From assembly GCA_944323425.1 (NCBI GenBank), contig CALUSL010000012.1:1-58788 (forward strand): a stretch of 58,788 bases of DNA, read 5' to 3'. Below, piece after piece: positions 7,180 to 15,502 of the stretch. How positions within the stretch are numbered: the stretch's first letter is position 1; each line of letters starts with the position of its first letter. The notes below the pieces were generated by a model, which had not been told where the DNA came from, did no database searches, and saw nothing but the letters and a program-made list of their open reading frames with translations. Source of the stretch: Candidatus Gastranaerophilales bacterium (GTDB lineage Bacteria > Cyanobacteriota > Vampirovibrionia > Gastranaerophilales > Gastranaerophilaceae). Position numbers and translations under genes: made by a program.

Positions 7180-9549
7180 TCACTCTTCAAAAATTGCTTT
7201 GAAATATATATCAGCACTCTGTGTATTATACATTGGCGTGTGTTTCCAGAGTTTGAAAGTAACACCTGCAGGCAGGTCTGTTATACTGAACTCCAGCTTA
7301 GGCTGCATTGGCGAAGTATTATTGCAACCGCCTTTTAGCTTACAGCTGGAGCCGACATGAATATAATCTAACAATTCATAAACATTTTCTGATACATTGT
7401 CAGATTTTGTAAAATACAAATTATATTTTTCATAAACATATGTATATTTATATCCGAAATCACGGGCATTTAATCCTACAAATGCAAGCGGTACAATATA
7501 TTCCGGCTGCTGTATGTTTCTTATCAGGCTTTTATCTGCTTTATATACAGCAATAATCATTTTGTGATCTTTGTCATAATACATAGATTTGGGAATAAAC
7601 TGCATAAGCTTATTTTTGCAAAATGGAGTGTTTTTCGGATAGTGATATCCAAGATGATTTATAACCCCGAGAAGTAAAGACGGATTGTTCATATAAACAC
7701 TTCTTGCTGTTGGTCCGTCTGCAACGTCGGGTCCGAATGGGCAGGCTGTATTGTCCAGACCATACCAAGGCTTTTTATCCTGTATTCCTCCGAATACTGT
7801 TTCATTGGGCTTATAAAATTTTGATGCAAAACGGGATGAATTAACGTATTTTTTTCTTAAATTAAATATTTCTTCTTTAGTCAGATTGTCATACTCTGAG
7901 GGGGGATTAACTTTAATTTTTTCCAGATTTTCAAACAATTTTTCACTGCTTTGTGCTTTTTCTTTTTTTTGTTTTTCTGCGGCATTTTTGTCAATTGAAG
8001 CAATCAAATTTTCAACTTCTGCCAGATTCTTTGCATTATATTTAAACGTGTTTTTTTTCAATCCCGCTGTTACAATTTCTCTATATTTAGTAAAATCGTC
8101 AAGAGCCTCTTTCTTCTTTCCCAGCTTTAGATAACATTTACCCCTGTTCAATCTTGAGGTTGTATAGCTGTCAGGAATAACGATTGTATCAAGTAGTTTT
8201 GTGTAATATATAACGGCATTTTCGCAATCATCAAGTTTTCTGTATGCAAGGGCCGCATTATATAAAGCCTCTATTTTTGCATCAAACTGGTCATCTGCAT
8301 ATTTTATATTTTTTGCAACAAGCGATTTTTTGTTTGATTCGTTCAATTCAATAGATTTTAGTGCATATTTGACAACATTTTCATAATCATGCTTGTCTCT
8401 GTAAATATCAGAAATATCAAGAGCAATCAAATAATCATCAGCATATACGGACTCAGCTTTTTTTAGAAAGTTCAAAGCTTCTTCGTTCATTTTGTCATAT
8501 TTAAAATCCAGAGCCTGGTTATAATAACCAATGAATACCTTTTCCATAGACTGTTCTGAAGAAAAATTTAAACTAAAATTTGCACAAATTATGTAGTAAA
8601 TACAAAAAGAAAGTATTGCAGATGTGCAAACAAGTTTTTTATCCATAATTTTTGCAGGCAGCACAACTCCAGAAAATCCCCAGAGCAGAAGAAAGATAAT
8701 CAGCCATAATAATGGAGTGATATAAGTATAAGAAAATGTTGCATCATTATTTTCTTTGAATTCGTTTAATTTATATGCAAAATGTTTTGCCAAAAAAGGC
8801 ATATAAAAATATAATCCCGGATCAATTGTATAAACTTTTCCATTTTCGTTTATATCAATTTTTAATTCATAATGTCCGTAACGTCCGCCGTGTTGATATT
8901 CAAGTCTTGTATCTTGAACATTATTTATATTGAACATATTGACGTTTGGGGTTAAAAAAGCATATGAGCGTAATGTGCATTGACCATCCGTTCTATTACA
9001 GTCACAGCTCATTACCGAAAACATAACAATACCAGCAATAATCAGAACAATAGAGGTTATTCCTATTGTGAGAATTTCGTTTATACTCATTTTTGATTTT
9101 AGGTCGAGATTTTGTATTATCAGCGGCTCCAGATGCAAAAACAAATTTTCTGCACCGGATTTTTTTAAAACCAATCGCTCTTCTTCCCCTTGATTGTTTT
9201 TCAGGTACAGTGTATTTCCCCGATATAATGCTTTTGTAATACAGCTGTATGGAAAAACTTTTGCTATTGAATTATTTTTTACAAAGCAGACTGTTTGCGC
9301 TTCATCAGAAATCATTACCCTGTCATACCTGTTATAATTCAGTGTAATATATGTAAGTATTGCAACCGGTAATATATTAAGAATAATGATTGCAGGTATT
9401 ACAAGAGAACCTAGCTTTTCTATGAAATACTGCATATACAAATAACTGCATACACACGTAACCGCCAAAATTATAAACAAAAAAATCCATAAAGGTAGCT
9501 TGTTTATCTTTTTCAACTCATAAACAATGTAATCAGGTTCATTTTTCAT
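7180..9549 (-). CDS. Multi-pass membrane protein with TPR repeats, function unknown
   Basis: The 789-residue protein has membrane segments at about 18-38, 43-66, 160-182, 278-302 and 308-328, enclosing a small cytoplasmic module (70-150) and an external loop (185-275) with a CDCxxxxxxC cluster. Residues about 345-520 contain tetratricopeptide repeats, e.g. ALNFLKKAESVYADDYLIAL and AVIYYTKLL. A lysine-rich linker follows, then a C-terminal domain (560-789) with several cysteines. It lies 63 bases upstream of the split DHHW gene on the same strand, so it may be part of the same envelope-acylation locus; that link is by position only. Confidence 0.75.
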   Translation of the reverse strand: MKNEPDYIVYELKKINKLPLWIFLFIILAVTCVCSYLYMQYFIEKLGSLVIPAIIILNILPVAILTYITLNYNRYDRVMISDEAQTVCFVKNNSIAKVFPYSCITKALYRGNTLYLKNNQGEEERLVLKKSGAENLFLHLEPLIIQNLDLKSKMSINEILTIGITSIVLIIAGIVMFSVMSCDCNRTDGQCTLRSYAFLTPNVNMFNINNVQDTRLEYQHGGRYGHYELKIDINENGKVYTIDPGLYFYMPFLAKHFAYKLNEFKENNDATFSYTYITPLLWLIIFLLLWGFSGVVLPAKIMDKKLVCTSAILSFCIYYIICANFSLNFSSEQSMEKVFIGYYNQALDFKYDKMNEEALNFLKKAESVYADDYLIALDISDIYRDKHDYENVVKYALKSIELNESNKKSLVAKNIKYADDQFDAKIEALYNAALAYRKLDDCENAVIYYTKLLDTIVIPDSYTTSRLNRGKCYLKLGKKKEALDDFTKYREIVTAGLKKNTFKYNAKNLAEVENLIASIDKNAAEKQKKEKAQSSEKLFENLEKIKVNPPSEYDNLTKEEIFNLRKKYVNSSRFASKFYKPNETVFGGIQDKKPWYGLDNTACPFGPDVADGPTARSVYMNNPSLLLGVINHLGYHYPKNTPFCKNKLMQFIPKSMYYDKDHKMIIAVYKADKSLIRNIQQPEYIVPLAFVGLNARDFGYKYTYVYEKYNLYFTKSDNVSENVYELLDYIHVGSSCKLKGGCNNTSPMQPKLEFSITDLPAGVTFKLWKHTPMYNTQSADIYFKAIFEE

Positions 9550-9671
9550 TGTTTGATTATATCATTTTTATATAACTGGCAAACACGTCTTTTGGTGTAT
9601 AAAATATTTGTGCCTGAACGAATTTTTGTCTGTTGATAAATATAGTAGTAGTGCGGGTATAATTTTATTTA

Positions 9672-9703
9672 GCAAAAAAGCTCCGAATTTCGGAGCTTTT
9701 GCT
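9672..9703 (-). terminator. Intrinsic terminator of rpsO
   Basis: On the minus strand, aaaagctccgaaa-ttcggagctttttt forms a near-perfect stem with a T run, about 20 bases after the rpsO stop. Confidence 0.85.
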
Positions 9704-9721
9704 AAATTATCAAACTTTGAA

Positions 9722-9997
9722 TTAACCTCTGAGTCCTAAAGCTTTAACAAGTTCTCTGTATTTTTCAAGATTTCTTCCTTTAAGGTAAGCAAGAAGTCTT
9801 TTTCTGCGACCAACCATCATGAGAAGACCACGACGACCCTGAAAATCTTTTTTGTTTATTTTCAAATGTTCTGTCAATTCATTGATTTTTTCGCTAAGCA
9901 TTGCAATTTGGACTTCAGTTGCACCGCTGTCTTTAGCATCTTTACCGAATTTTTCGATTAATTCTTTTTTTTGTTCGTTTTTCAAATTTATTGCCAT
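9722..9997 (-). CDS. rpsO: 30S ribosomal protein S15
   Basis: S15 binds 16S rRNA early in small-subunit assembly. The 91-residue product has the family length and conserved blocks ([42 protein letters not shown]). A good ribosome site (aaaaggaac) lies upstream of the ATG. It is monocistronic, with its own promoter-like sequence and terminator, and is divergent from thyX. A small hairpin in the leader (10019-10039) could serve S15 feedback control, which is known for rpsO leaders in several phyla but not shown here. Confidence 0.98.
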   Translation of the reverse strand: MAINLKNEQKKELIEKFGKDAKDSGATEVQIAMLSEKINELTEHLKINKKDFQGRRGLLMMVGRRKRLLAYLKGRNLEKYRELVKALGLRG

Positions 9998-10018
9998 TGT
10001 TTTGTTCCTTTTCTGTCA

Positions 10019-10039
10019 GCTTATGTTGGTGGCGTAAGC
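10019..10039 (-). promoter_or_regulatory. Possible rpsO leader hairpin
   Basis: In the rpsO leader the minus strand reads GCTTA, an 11-base loop, then TAAGC, just upstream of the ribosome-binding site. Several bacteria regulate rpsO through S15 binding to leader structures; here only the short stem is seen. Confidence 0.3.
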
Positions 10040-10062
10040 CCGACAAAATATAATCCTTTTTG

Positions 10063-10090
10063 ATAATATCATCTAAACCCTCTAAGTCAA
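10063..10090 (-). promoter_or_regulatory. Promoter of rpsO
   Basis: On the minus strand TTGACT (10085-10090) and TATTAT (10063-10068) are separated by 16 bases, a good sigma70-type match about 65 bases before the rpsO ATG. Confidence 0.6.
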
Positions 10091-10182
10091 TAGAAATAAC
10101 GGATTATGTTAAAAAAAAGTAAAATTGTGGAGACATTAATCTGCTAATGATATGATAGAAAAGAGTTAGGGAGAGGCGAATT

Positions 10183-10884
10183 ATGGAAAATAACAAACCG
10201 ATAGTTAATCTTATATCTAAGCCTGAAAATATGCTTAGAACTATATATACGGCATGTCGCACCTGTTACAGTGCAGACTTGCCAATAAATATATATGACA
10301 ATGCTACTGACGAAGAAAAAATGCTGAAACTTGTTGAAAGAGTTATTTCGTCAGGTCATTATTCGACAATAGAGCATATTCAAGTCAGCTTTGCAATATC
10401 AAATGTGTCACGAGCCTGTACCCACCAGCTGGTACGTCACAGACATATGTCTTTTTCTCAGAAATCGCAGCGTTATGTAAAAGAGAAGGGGTTGTTTGAC
10501 TATATAGTTCCGCCAACTATTGCCAGAAACGCAGATCTGGCAGAAAAATACAATAAGTTTATGAAAAATGTATCAGAATTTTACCTTGAGCTTACGGATA
10601 TGGGGATTCCTGCAGAAGATGCAAGATTTATTCTGCCAAATGCAGCCGCTAGTTCAATGGTTGCTTCTTTAAATCTTAGAGAAATGATTCATCTGGCAAA
10701 CATTCGTTTATGCACACGTGCCCAGTATGAAATACGTACTATGGTAAAAATGATGTGTGATGAACTTATCAAAGAAGAACCATGGCTTGAAAAATATCTC
10801 ACACCAAAATGCGAAAAACTCGGATATTGTGATGAAGACAAATGCTGTGGTCGAAAAATTCCTAAATCAGAATTTTTTAAATAA
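10183..10884 (+). CDS. thyX: Flavin-dependent thymidylate synthase
   Basis: ThyX makes dTMP from dUMP using FAD, NADPH and methylene-tetrahydrofolate. The 233-residue product carries the diagnostic ThyX motif RHRxxSxxxxSxR (RHRHMSFSQKSQRY) and the downstream region with LNLREMIHLANIRLCTRAQYEIR. A strong ribosome site (gggagagg) precedes the ATG. The gene is single, followed by a terminator. No thyA is in the window; two thymidylate-kinase-like genes lie at 29.8-31.2 kb and folC at 16.9 kb, so three steps of thymidylate and folate supply are present. Confidence 0.97.
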   Translation: MENNKPIVNLISKPENMLRTIYTACRTCYSADLPINIYDNATDEEKMLKLVERVISSGHYSTIEHIQVSFAISNVSRACTHQLVRHRHMSFSQKSQRYVKEKGLFDYIVPPTIARNADLAEKYNKFMKNVSEFYLELTDMGIPAEDARFILPNAAASSMVASLNLREMIHLANIRLCTRAQYEIRTMVKMMCDELIKEEPWLEKYLTPKCEKLGYCDEDKCCGRKIPKSEFFK

Positions 10885-10888
10885 TAAA

Positions 10889-10919
10889 AGAAAGCCGGTG
10901 ATTAATTCCCGGCTTTCTT
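10889..10919. terminator. Bidirectional terminator between thyX and the 10926 gene
   Basis: agaaagccgg-tgattaatt-cccggctttctt forms a strong GC stem between two convergent genes. Confidence 0.8.
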
Positions 10920-10925
10920 ACTTGA

Positions 10926-13457
10926 TTATTCTGTCTTTTTGTCTTCTGCTTCTTCTTCTATTGTTTGTTTTGCAAGACCAGCTTTATCTTCGACTTTTGA
11001 CAGGAATGTGTCAATAAGACCGGATGTAGTGTATGAATAAGATTGAACATTAAACAGTTCTCTATATTTTTCTGGCAAACTGGCTGCTTTTGTTAAAGAG
11101 GTGTTGACAGAATTTGCCATCTCTTCTTCGCTCAAACCTTCTACATCAAGATTTGTAAGCTCATTGATAGTTTCTGAGATAGAATCATCAATAATCGTAT
11201 CTATATCATCTATACTAATGCCCTGTGAGCTTAAATTAGATCTTAAAGCACTGCTTACCGAACTCAAAGTAGCTTTGGCTTGATTGATAAAGGCTGTAAG
11301 TTCGCTTTTATTTGTACTTGATGAATAGCTTGTATTTGTGTAATAGTCATTTCCAACACTGTTCGCTATAACATTTTCTTTATCATAGGATTTCTTTGAA
11401 GGATCTGTTGATGTTGTTGCATTAAGTTTTGAGGCTTCATTGAATTTTTCCATGAATGTATTTGTAAGAGCCTGTACATTGTATGACCAACGACCTTTTT
11501 CGTTTTTATGCTTTTTAATGCTACCCCTGTAGTTCCAGACAAACGCCTGTGAGTCGCTCGGAACATTATAATCACCGCTGCAATCATGTTCATAATTGTT
11601 CTGTGTGAATATAGCAATGGTATCATTGGTTGCATTTATAATCCATTGAGAAACTTTTGCCTCATCATAATCAGAGCCTAATTGTTCTTTTAAATCTTCT
11701 TTTAATGCTGTTGCAACAGCGTCCAAATCAGCACGTGCCATTGACTGGACTTCTTCCATTCTTGACATTTTATCTTTTGTTGCAACTCTTCCGCCCAGAG
11801 AACGTGATACATTTGCAGTATAGTCAGTTCCTATTGTACTGTTTTGGATAATTCTGTTTTTCTGTTCATCTTTAATTTCAAGAGGTCCTGATGCTTGTAT
11901 TGCTTTGGCAATGTTTGAACCTGTATAGTTATTTAAGAAATTATCCATTGCTGCTGTTGCTTCATCATATAGCTGCTGTATTTCATCCGGATCAGTGGAT
12001 GCTTTAAGCTGTTTAATAAGTGCAACCGCATTTTGATAGTCCTCATTTGTTGAATACCTTGAACTGATATTGTTAAGCAAATCTGAGGCATCAGCGTCGT
12101 TTAGCAGCTGATTTATAAGAAAATCAGATGTCTGACCGACCAGCTCTTCTTTTTCTAAGCCGGAAACGAATTTGTCATCCAAAACTTCGTCTGCAAGAGC
12201 CTGTAGTTCTTCAAATTTTCCAGTCGGATCTTCTTTGAGTCCTTCTAGCATTTCTGCAACAGCCTTCTGTTGTTCTATTTTTCCATCCAGAAATACGTCA
12301 AGACGTGTTTTCAATCTGCCGGATTTTTCTTCTCCGTCAAACTCACTTTCGATAAATTCATCAAGACTGTTGGTTAGATATTCTTGAATCTGGTTGATTT
12401 CTTCTTCTGTCAGGTCTGGATTTTCTTTTATGTAATCTTCAATAAATGTATCAACCATTGGTAGAATGTCTTCTTTGAGCTGAGCTTTTTCTTCTGTTAA
12501 TTGCTGAGTTTCTCTGTTATTGATGCCGCTAATTAGCGTGTCTTTAAGGTTGTTAAGGTTTGTGCCGTTTTCCAAGAAAGCGTTTAAATATTCTTTAGCC
12601 TCATTTAAATATTGAAGTTGGGTTTGGGCATCCGTTGCGTTTTTCATTTTATCTATTGCTATTTTTGCTTTTTGATAGTTTGAATTTGTAGCATAACTTT
12701 TGCTAATACCGCTCAATAATGCAGTATCAACAGACCCATTCAACATCGTACTAATTAAATAATCACTTGTCATATCTTTCAGTGTTTCAGTTTCCTGAGT
12801 GCCAATACGATTATTTCCCTGTAGTGAATATTCGGTTTCATCTATCAAGTTGTTATAAAGTTCTGTAGGGTCGGATGATAAGAGATTGCTCATTTGTTCT
12901 GTGGCAATTTCATTATTTGCCTTCCAGTTTTCAGCTTCCAACATAATATATTCTTCAAATGCAGTTGTTGCATCCATCATATCAATTGTGCCGCTGCGAC
13001 CGTTTAAGTAACTTTCCACAAAATCTCCGGTTAAACCTTTGATATAATCATCAAAAGCAGCGGCTTCTTCAATAGAAAGTCCTTCACTTGCGACTTCCAT
13101 ATACTGGTCAATATACTCAGTCAAATCATTTTCCAGCTGAGCTTTTTCTTCTTCAGTATATGCAGGTTCTGCAGGAACTTCTTCTGTCGGTGTGTCCGTT
13201 ACTGTTGAATCTGTATTAGTGGAGGTGTTGTTGTCCACATTAGATGTTGTATCATCTGTTTTGTTATCTTCTTCGACAGTTGATGTATCTTCATCAAGCA
13301 CAACATCGTCATCGACAGAGGTATCTTTACCAATATCGGAATCAGTATCTGTGTCGTCTGTGCCTTGTCCGTACAATACTTTGTTAATAAGATCCGGGGT
13401 GATTGCATCTATTGATTTTTGTGTAAACCAGTTTAAACCTGAAATTTTGTCCGTCAT
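10926..13457 (-). CDS. Large acidic modular repeat protein, function unknown
   Basis: I do not recognise a family. The 843-residue protein has no signal peptide or membrane segment. Residues 32-95 are an Asp/Thr-rich low-complexity linker. Two copies of an alpha-helical module of about 205 residues follow (about 101-310 and 321-525; each starts TEE(E)KAQL and contains a Y/YST-N-x-YQ-A block). Two copies of a second module come next (about 532-676 and 693-832; compare TNTFMEKFNEA with IDTFLSKVEDKA). The tail is acidic/lysine-rich. The first residues (ISGLNWFT) resemble those of the 76-residue protein encoded just upstream (IQGINFFT), and both have the same ribosome site (aaaggagtc). A secreted or surface/effector role is speculative. 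Confidence 0.7.
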   Translation of the reverse strand: MTDKISGLNWFTQKSIDAITPDLINKVLYGQGTDDTDTDSDIGKDTSVDDDVVLDEDTSTVEEDNKTDDTTSNVDNNTSTNTDSTVTDTPTEEVPAEPAYTEEEKAQLENDLTEYIDQYMEVASEGLSIEEAAAFDDYIKGLTGDFVESYLNGRSGTIDMMDATTAFEEYIMLEAENWKANNEIATEQMSNLLSSDPTELYNNLIDETEYSLQGNNRIGTQETETLKDMTSDYLISTMLNGSVDTALLSGISKSYATNSNYQKAKIAIDKMKNATDAQTQLQYLNEAKEYLNAFLENGTNLNNLKDTLISGINNRETQQLTEEKAQLKEDILPMVDTFIEDYIKENPDLTEEEINQIQEYLTNSLDEFIESEFDGEEKSGRLKTRLDVFLDGKIEQQKAVAEMLEGLKEDPTGKFEELQALADEVLDDKFVSGLEKEELVGQTSDFLINQLLNDADASDLLNNISSRYSTNEDYQNAVALIKQLKASTDPDEIQQLYDEATAAMDNFLNNYTGSNIAKAIQASGPLEIKDEQKNRIIQNSTIGTDYTANVSRSLGGRVATKDKMSRMEEVQSMARADLDAVATALKEDLKEQLGSDYDEAKVSQWIINATNDTIAIFTQNNYEHDCSGDYNVPSDSQAFVWNYRGSIKKHKNEKGRWSYNVQALTNTFMEKFNEASKLNATTSTDPSKKSYDKENVIANSVGNDYYTNTSYSSSTNKSELTAFINQAKATLSSVSSALRSNLSSQGISIDDIDTIIDDSISETINELTNLDVEGLSEEEMANSVNTSLTKAASLPEKYRELFNVQSYSYTTSGLIDTFLSKVEDKAGLAKQTIEEEAEDKKTE

Positions 13458-13487
13458 AGTGACTCCTTTTCTTTATAACTTCCTAAA

Positions 13488-13718
13488 TTAATTTTGTTGA
13501 AAACCTTTTTTTAGATGTTCTAAATCTAACATAGGTTCTTCATCTACGCCCATGTCCATACTTATTGCAGGAGCCTGATCTGACGGTGGCTGAGCCTGAG
13601 CAGATGATGCATCAGATGTTTCTTCAACACCTTCTACACCCTGTGCACCTTGTAGACTCTGCATATCTTCGGGTGGTTTTATACCGTGTGTAAAAAAGTT
13701 TATGCCCTGTATAGTCAT
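13488..13718 (-). CDS. Small acidic low-complexity protein, function unknown
   Basis: A 76-residue product, rich in Gln, Ala, Ser, Asp and Glu, with no membrane segment. It starts MTIQGINFFTHGIKP and is preceded by a strong ribosome site (aaaaggagtc). It lies 30 bases upstream of the 843-residue repeat protein, almost certainly in one transcript. Its N-terminal motif resembles that of its neighbour while the rest does not, suggesting a shared localisation signal or a common ancestor for the first exon-like segment. Confidence 0.6.
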   Translation of the reverse strand: MTIQGINFFTHGIKPPEDMQSLQGAQGVEGVEETSDASSAQAQPPSDQAPAISMDMGVDEEPMLDLEHLKKGFQQN

Positions 13719-13817
13719 AGTTAGACTCCTTTTCTGATATTTTCCCTGTAATCGTCATGTCGGCATTTTTTTTAAAAACTTAATAGTTTTAGGAGATAAT
13801 GTTAATTTTTTGTTACA

Positions 13818-13837
13818 AATGCTAAAAAAATAGCATT
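13818..13837. promoter_or_regulatory. Perfect inverted repeat upstream of the 13885 gene
   Basis: aatgcta-aaaaaa-tagcatt, a 7-bp perfect inverted repeat in the intergenic region between divergent genes 13718 and 13885. It could be an operator or a transcript hairpin; nothing identifies the binder. Confidence 0.35.
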
Positions 13838-13884
13838 AATTAAGGAAATAAAGTGTTTATGTATTTAGGAAAAGTAGGTGAATT

Positions 13885-14622
13885 ATGCAGAATATTCCTG
13901 TTGGATATCAACCATACCCTAGCAATACAGTGGCGGTTCCGGCTACAGGCGGAAGTGTGAATATTATTATAAACAATCCATCTGCATCTCTTAACCCCAA
14001 TGGAGCAAATATAAACAACAGTTGCTCCGGCTTGCCGGGACAGGCATATCCTCCGGGGTATTACATAAACAATAACAATACAAATAATGCGCCCTCTGGA
14101 ACATCAACAGCTCAAGTTCCATATTCGACGCTTCCTATTGGACAGCAGCCATTGAATGCAAACACTTCAGCTGCAAATACGGCAAAAGATGAGAAAAAGC
14201 CGATGAAAGATATAGTTCAACTGACTGATGAATATATCCAGACTCTTGAAAACTATCTGCGAAATCCGAATCCGGAAATTAAACTGATGGGTGCAAAAGA
14301 ATTGATGAAACGATTTAGGGAAGACGAATCAAGGAAAAATGATGTTGCTCTAACAAATCTGTTGAATTTAACACTACAGAGCAAATATTCTCCGGTAAAA
14401 ATGGTTGGTATGACTATTCTGGATAATGGATGGGCACAGGGAGATGATTTTACAAGACAGCTGCTTAACCAAATTCAGCAGTCCAGTTCCGGATATGGCT
14501 TAGACGCGCTCGATGCAGCTTCTGCGGCATTAAAATCAGCAGAAAATAAAATAAAAGTACCAGATAACAATCCTAAAGCTTCTAAAGAAGAAAAGAAATC
14601 GAATGAGGTAAAGAATGAATAA
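13885..14622 (+). CDS. Asn/Pro-rich protein with C-terminal helical repeat domain, function unknown
   Basis: The 245-residue product has a low-complexity N-terminal half (residues 1-110, rich in Asn, Pro, Gly, Ser and Thr) and a helical C-terminal half (about 111-215) resembling HEAT-like repeats (e.g. NPNPEIKLMGAKELMKRF, YSPVKMVGMTILDNG). It ends with a charged lysine-rich tail. A ribosome site (taggtg) precedes the ATG. Its stop overlaps the start of the next gene by eight bases (ATGAATAA), so the two are translationally coupled. I cannot assign a function. Confidence 0.7.
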   Translation: MQNIPVGYQPYPSNTVAVPATGGSVNIIINNPSASLNPNGANINNSCSGLPGQAYPPGYYINNNNTNNAPSGTSTAQVPYSTLPIGQQPLNANTSAANTAKDEKKPMKDIVQLTDEYIQTLENYLRNPNPEIKLMGAKELMKRFREDESRKNDVALTNLLNLTLQSKYSPVKMVGMTILDNGWAQGDDFTRQLLNQIQQSSSGYGLDALDAASAALKSAENKIKVPDNNPKASKEEKKSNEVKNE

Positions 14623-15055
14623 GTGGACAATACTCTCAAAAGTTGCCGGTGCGATAGCACTATGCGGAATCGGATATGATGCGAACAAATCAGCTGTCCG
14701 ACGAGCAAGAGAAAATGTCAAAATAGGCATTGCTGACAGACTACCGGATGCTTTTATTAAATCCAGACGGCTTGATGAAACAAGTTATGTAACAAGCAAA
14801 TTAAAAGACAAGGTATTCCAGGAAGATGTAGACGGCGCTTTGTCTGATAAGTTTAATGCCGTAACAGGTTATTTAGGCGGTTTATTTGACCAACTTATAT
14901 CCAATATAATACCTCTCGGTTGTGCTGTAGGTACTCTTGTTACCAATAAAGCAAGTAAGTTCTTTGGTATTGGTCTGGGCTTATGCGGAATAAAATACCT
15001 GCTAAGTGATGTATTTGATTTCGGCAGGGTCAAATACTTTGATAACGACTCATAA
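14615..15055 (+). CDS. Small membrane-associated protein, function unknown
   Basis: The 146-residue product has a hydrophobic N-terminus (residues about 8-22, VAGAIALCGIGYDA) and two further hydrophobic, glycine-rich stretches near 85-110 and 115-132 (IIPLGCAVGTLV, FFGIGLGLCGIKYLL). It overlaps the preceding gene by eight bases and is followed by a strong terminator. In style it resembles the membrane proteins at 32.0 kb and 49.9-51.2 kb (N-terminal hydrophobic segment, glycine-rich membrane stretches), but I could not align them convincingly. Confidence 0.65.
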   Translation: MNKWTILSKVAGAIALCGIGYDANKSAVRRARENVKIGIADRLPDAFIKSRRLDETSYVTSKLKDKVFQEDVDGALSDKFNAVTGYLGGLFDQLISNIIPLGCAVGTLVTNKASKFFGIGLGLCGIKYLLSDVFDFGRVKYFDNDS

Positions 15056-15058
15056 ATA

Positions 15059-15091
15059 AAAAAAGACTGTTTTTAAACAGTCTTTTTTTAT
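15059..15091 (+). terminator. Intrinsic terminator after the 13885-15055 pair
   Basis: aaaagactgttt-ttaaacagtcttttttt forms a stem with a seven-T tail, directly after the stop codon at 15055. Confidence 0.85.
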
Positions 15092-15130
15092 TCCCCTCTA
15101 TTAGTCCAGTATTGCGTTTTCCCGTAAAAA

Positions 15131-15319
15131 TTAGTCTAGTAATGCCTCTAAGATTGTTGCATTTTGTGCTGCCAGTGTATTTTCTCTGACTTTCTGTTTG
15201 TGAATGTAAGTTCTAAGTGCTTCACGAATAAGTTCGCTTCTTGTGCGATTTTCGTTTTCTGCTACTGTGTCAATTTTGTTTAAAAAGTCTTCCGGCATTG
15301 AAATCAAAACTCTTGCCAT
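15131..15319 (-). CDS. CopG-type ribbon-helix-helix DNA-binding protein
   Basis: A 62-residue protein with the ribbon-helix-helix pattern: a short beta strand (ARVLISMPEDFL), helix A (NKIDTVAENEN) and helix B (TRSELIREALRTYIHKQ). Such dimers bind operator repeats and often act as autoregulators or antitoxins. No toxin gene is adjacent, so a plain regulator is more likely. A consensus ribosome site (ggaggaattgc) precedes the ATG. Just past the stop, the minus strand encodes a second copy of a similar tail (RENAILD then stop), as if the C-terminus had been partly duplicated. Confidence 0.88.
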   Translation of the reverse strand: MARVLISMPEDFLNKIDTVAENENRTRSELIREALRTYIHKQKVRENTLAAQNATILEALLD

Positions 15320-15502
15320 TGCAATTCCTCCAGTTATATCATTCTCTCTTTGTTTTTTTATTTATCTCTCGTACTTATATAAACGCAAATCGAAAATGGA
15401 AATTGCCTTTTTTGATTTCATTTGTATTTATGGAATATATATATTTTATAAAAACTAGCTACACAAAAGAGTTTCGGAGTTTACATTTTGTAACATAAAC
15501 GT

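Noticed and set aside
7900-7905. Second phase-variable tract (G6) in the TPR membrane gene
   Set aside because: Six bases is short and the reading frame is intact on both sides.
15131-15319. Toxin-antitoxin pair
   Set aside because: The CopG-type protein has no adjacent toxin gene; the neighbours are murT and a terminator.
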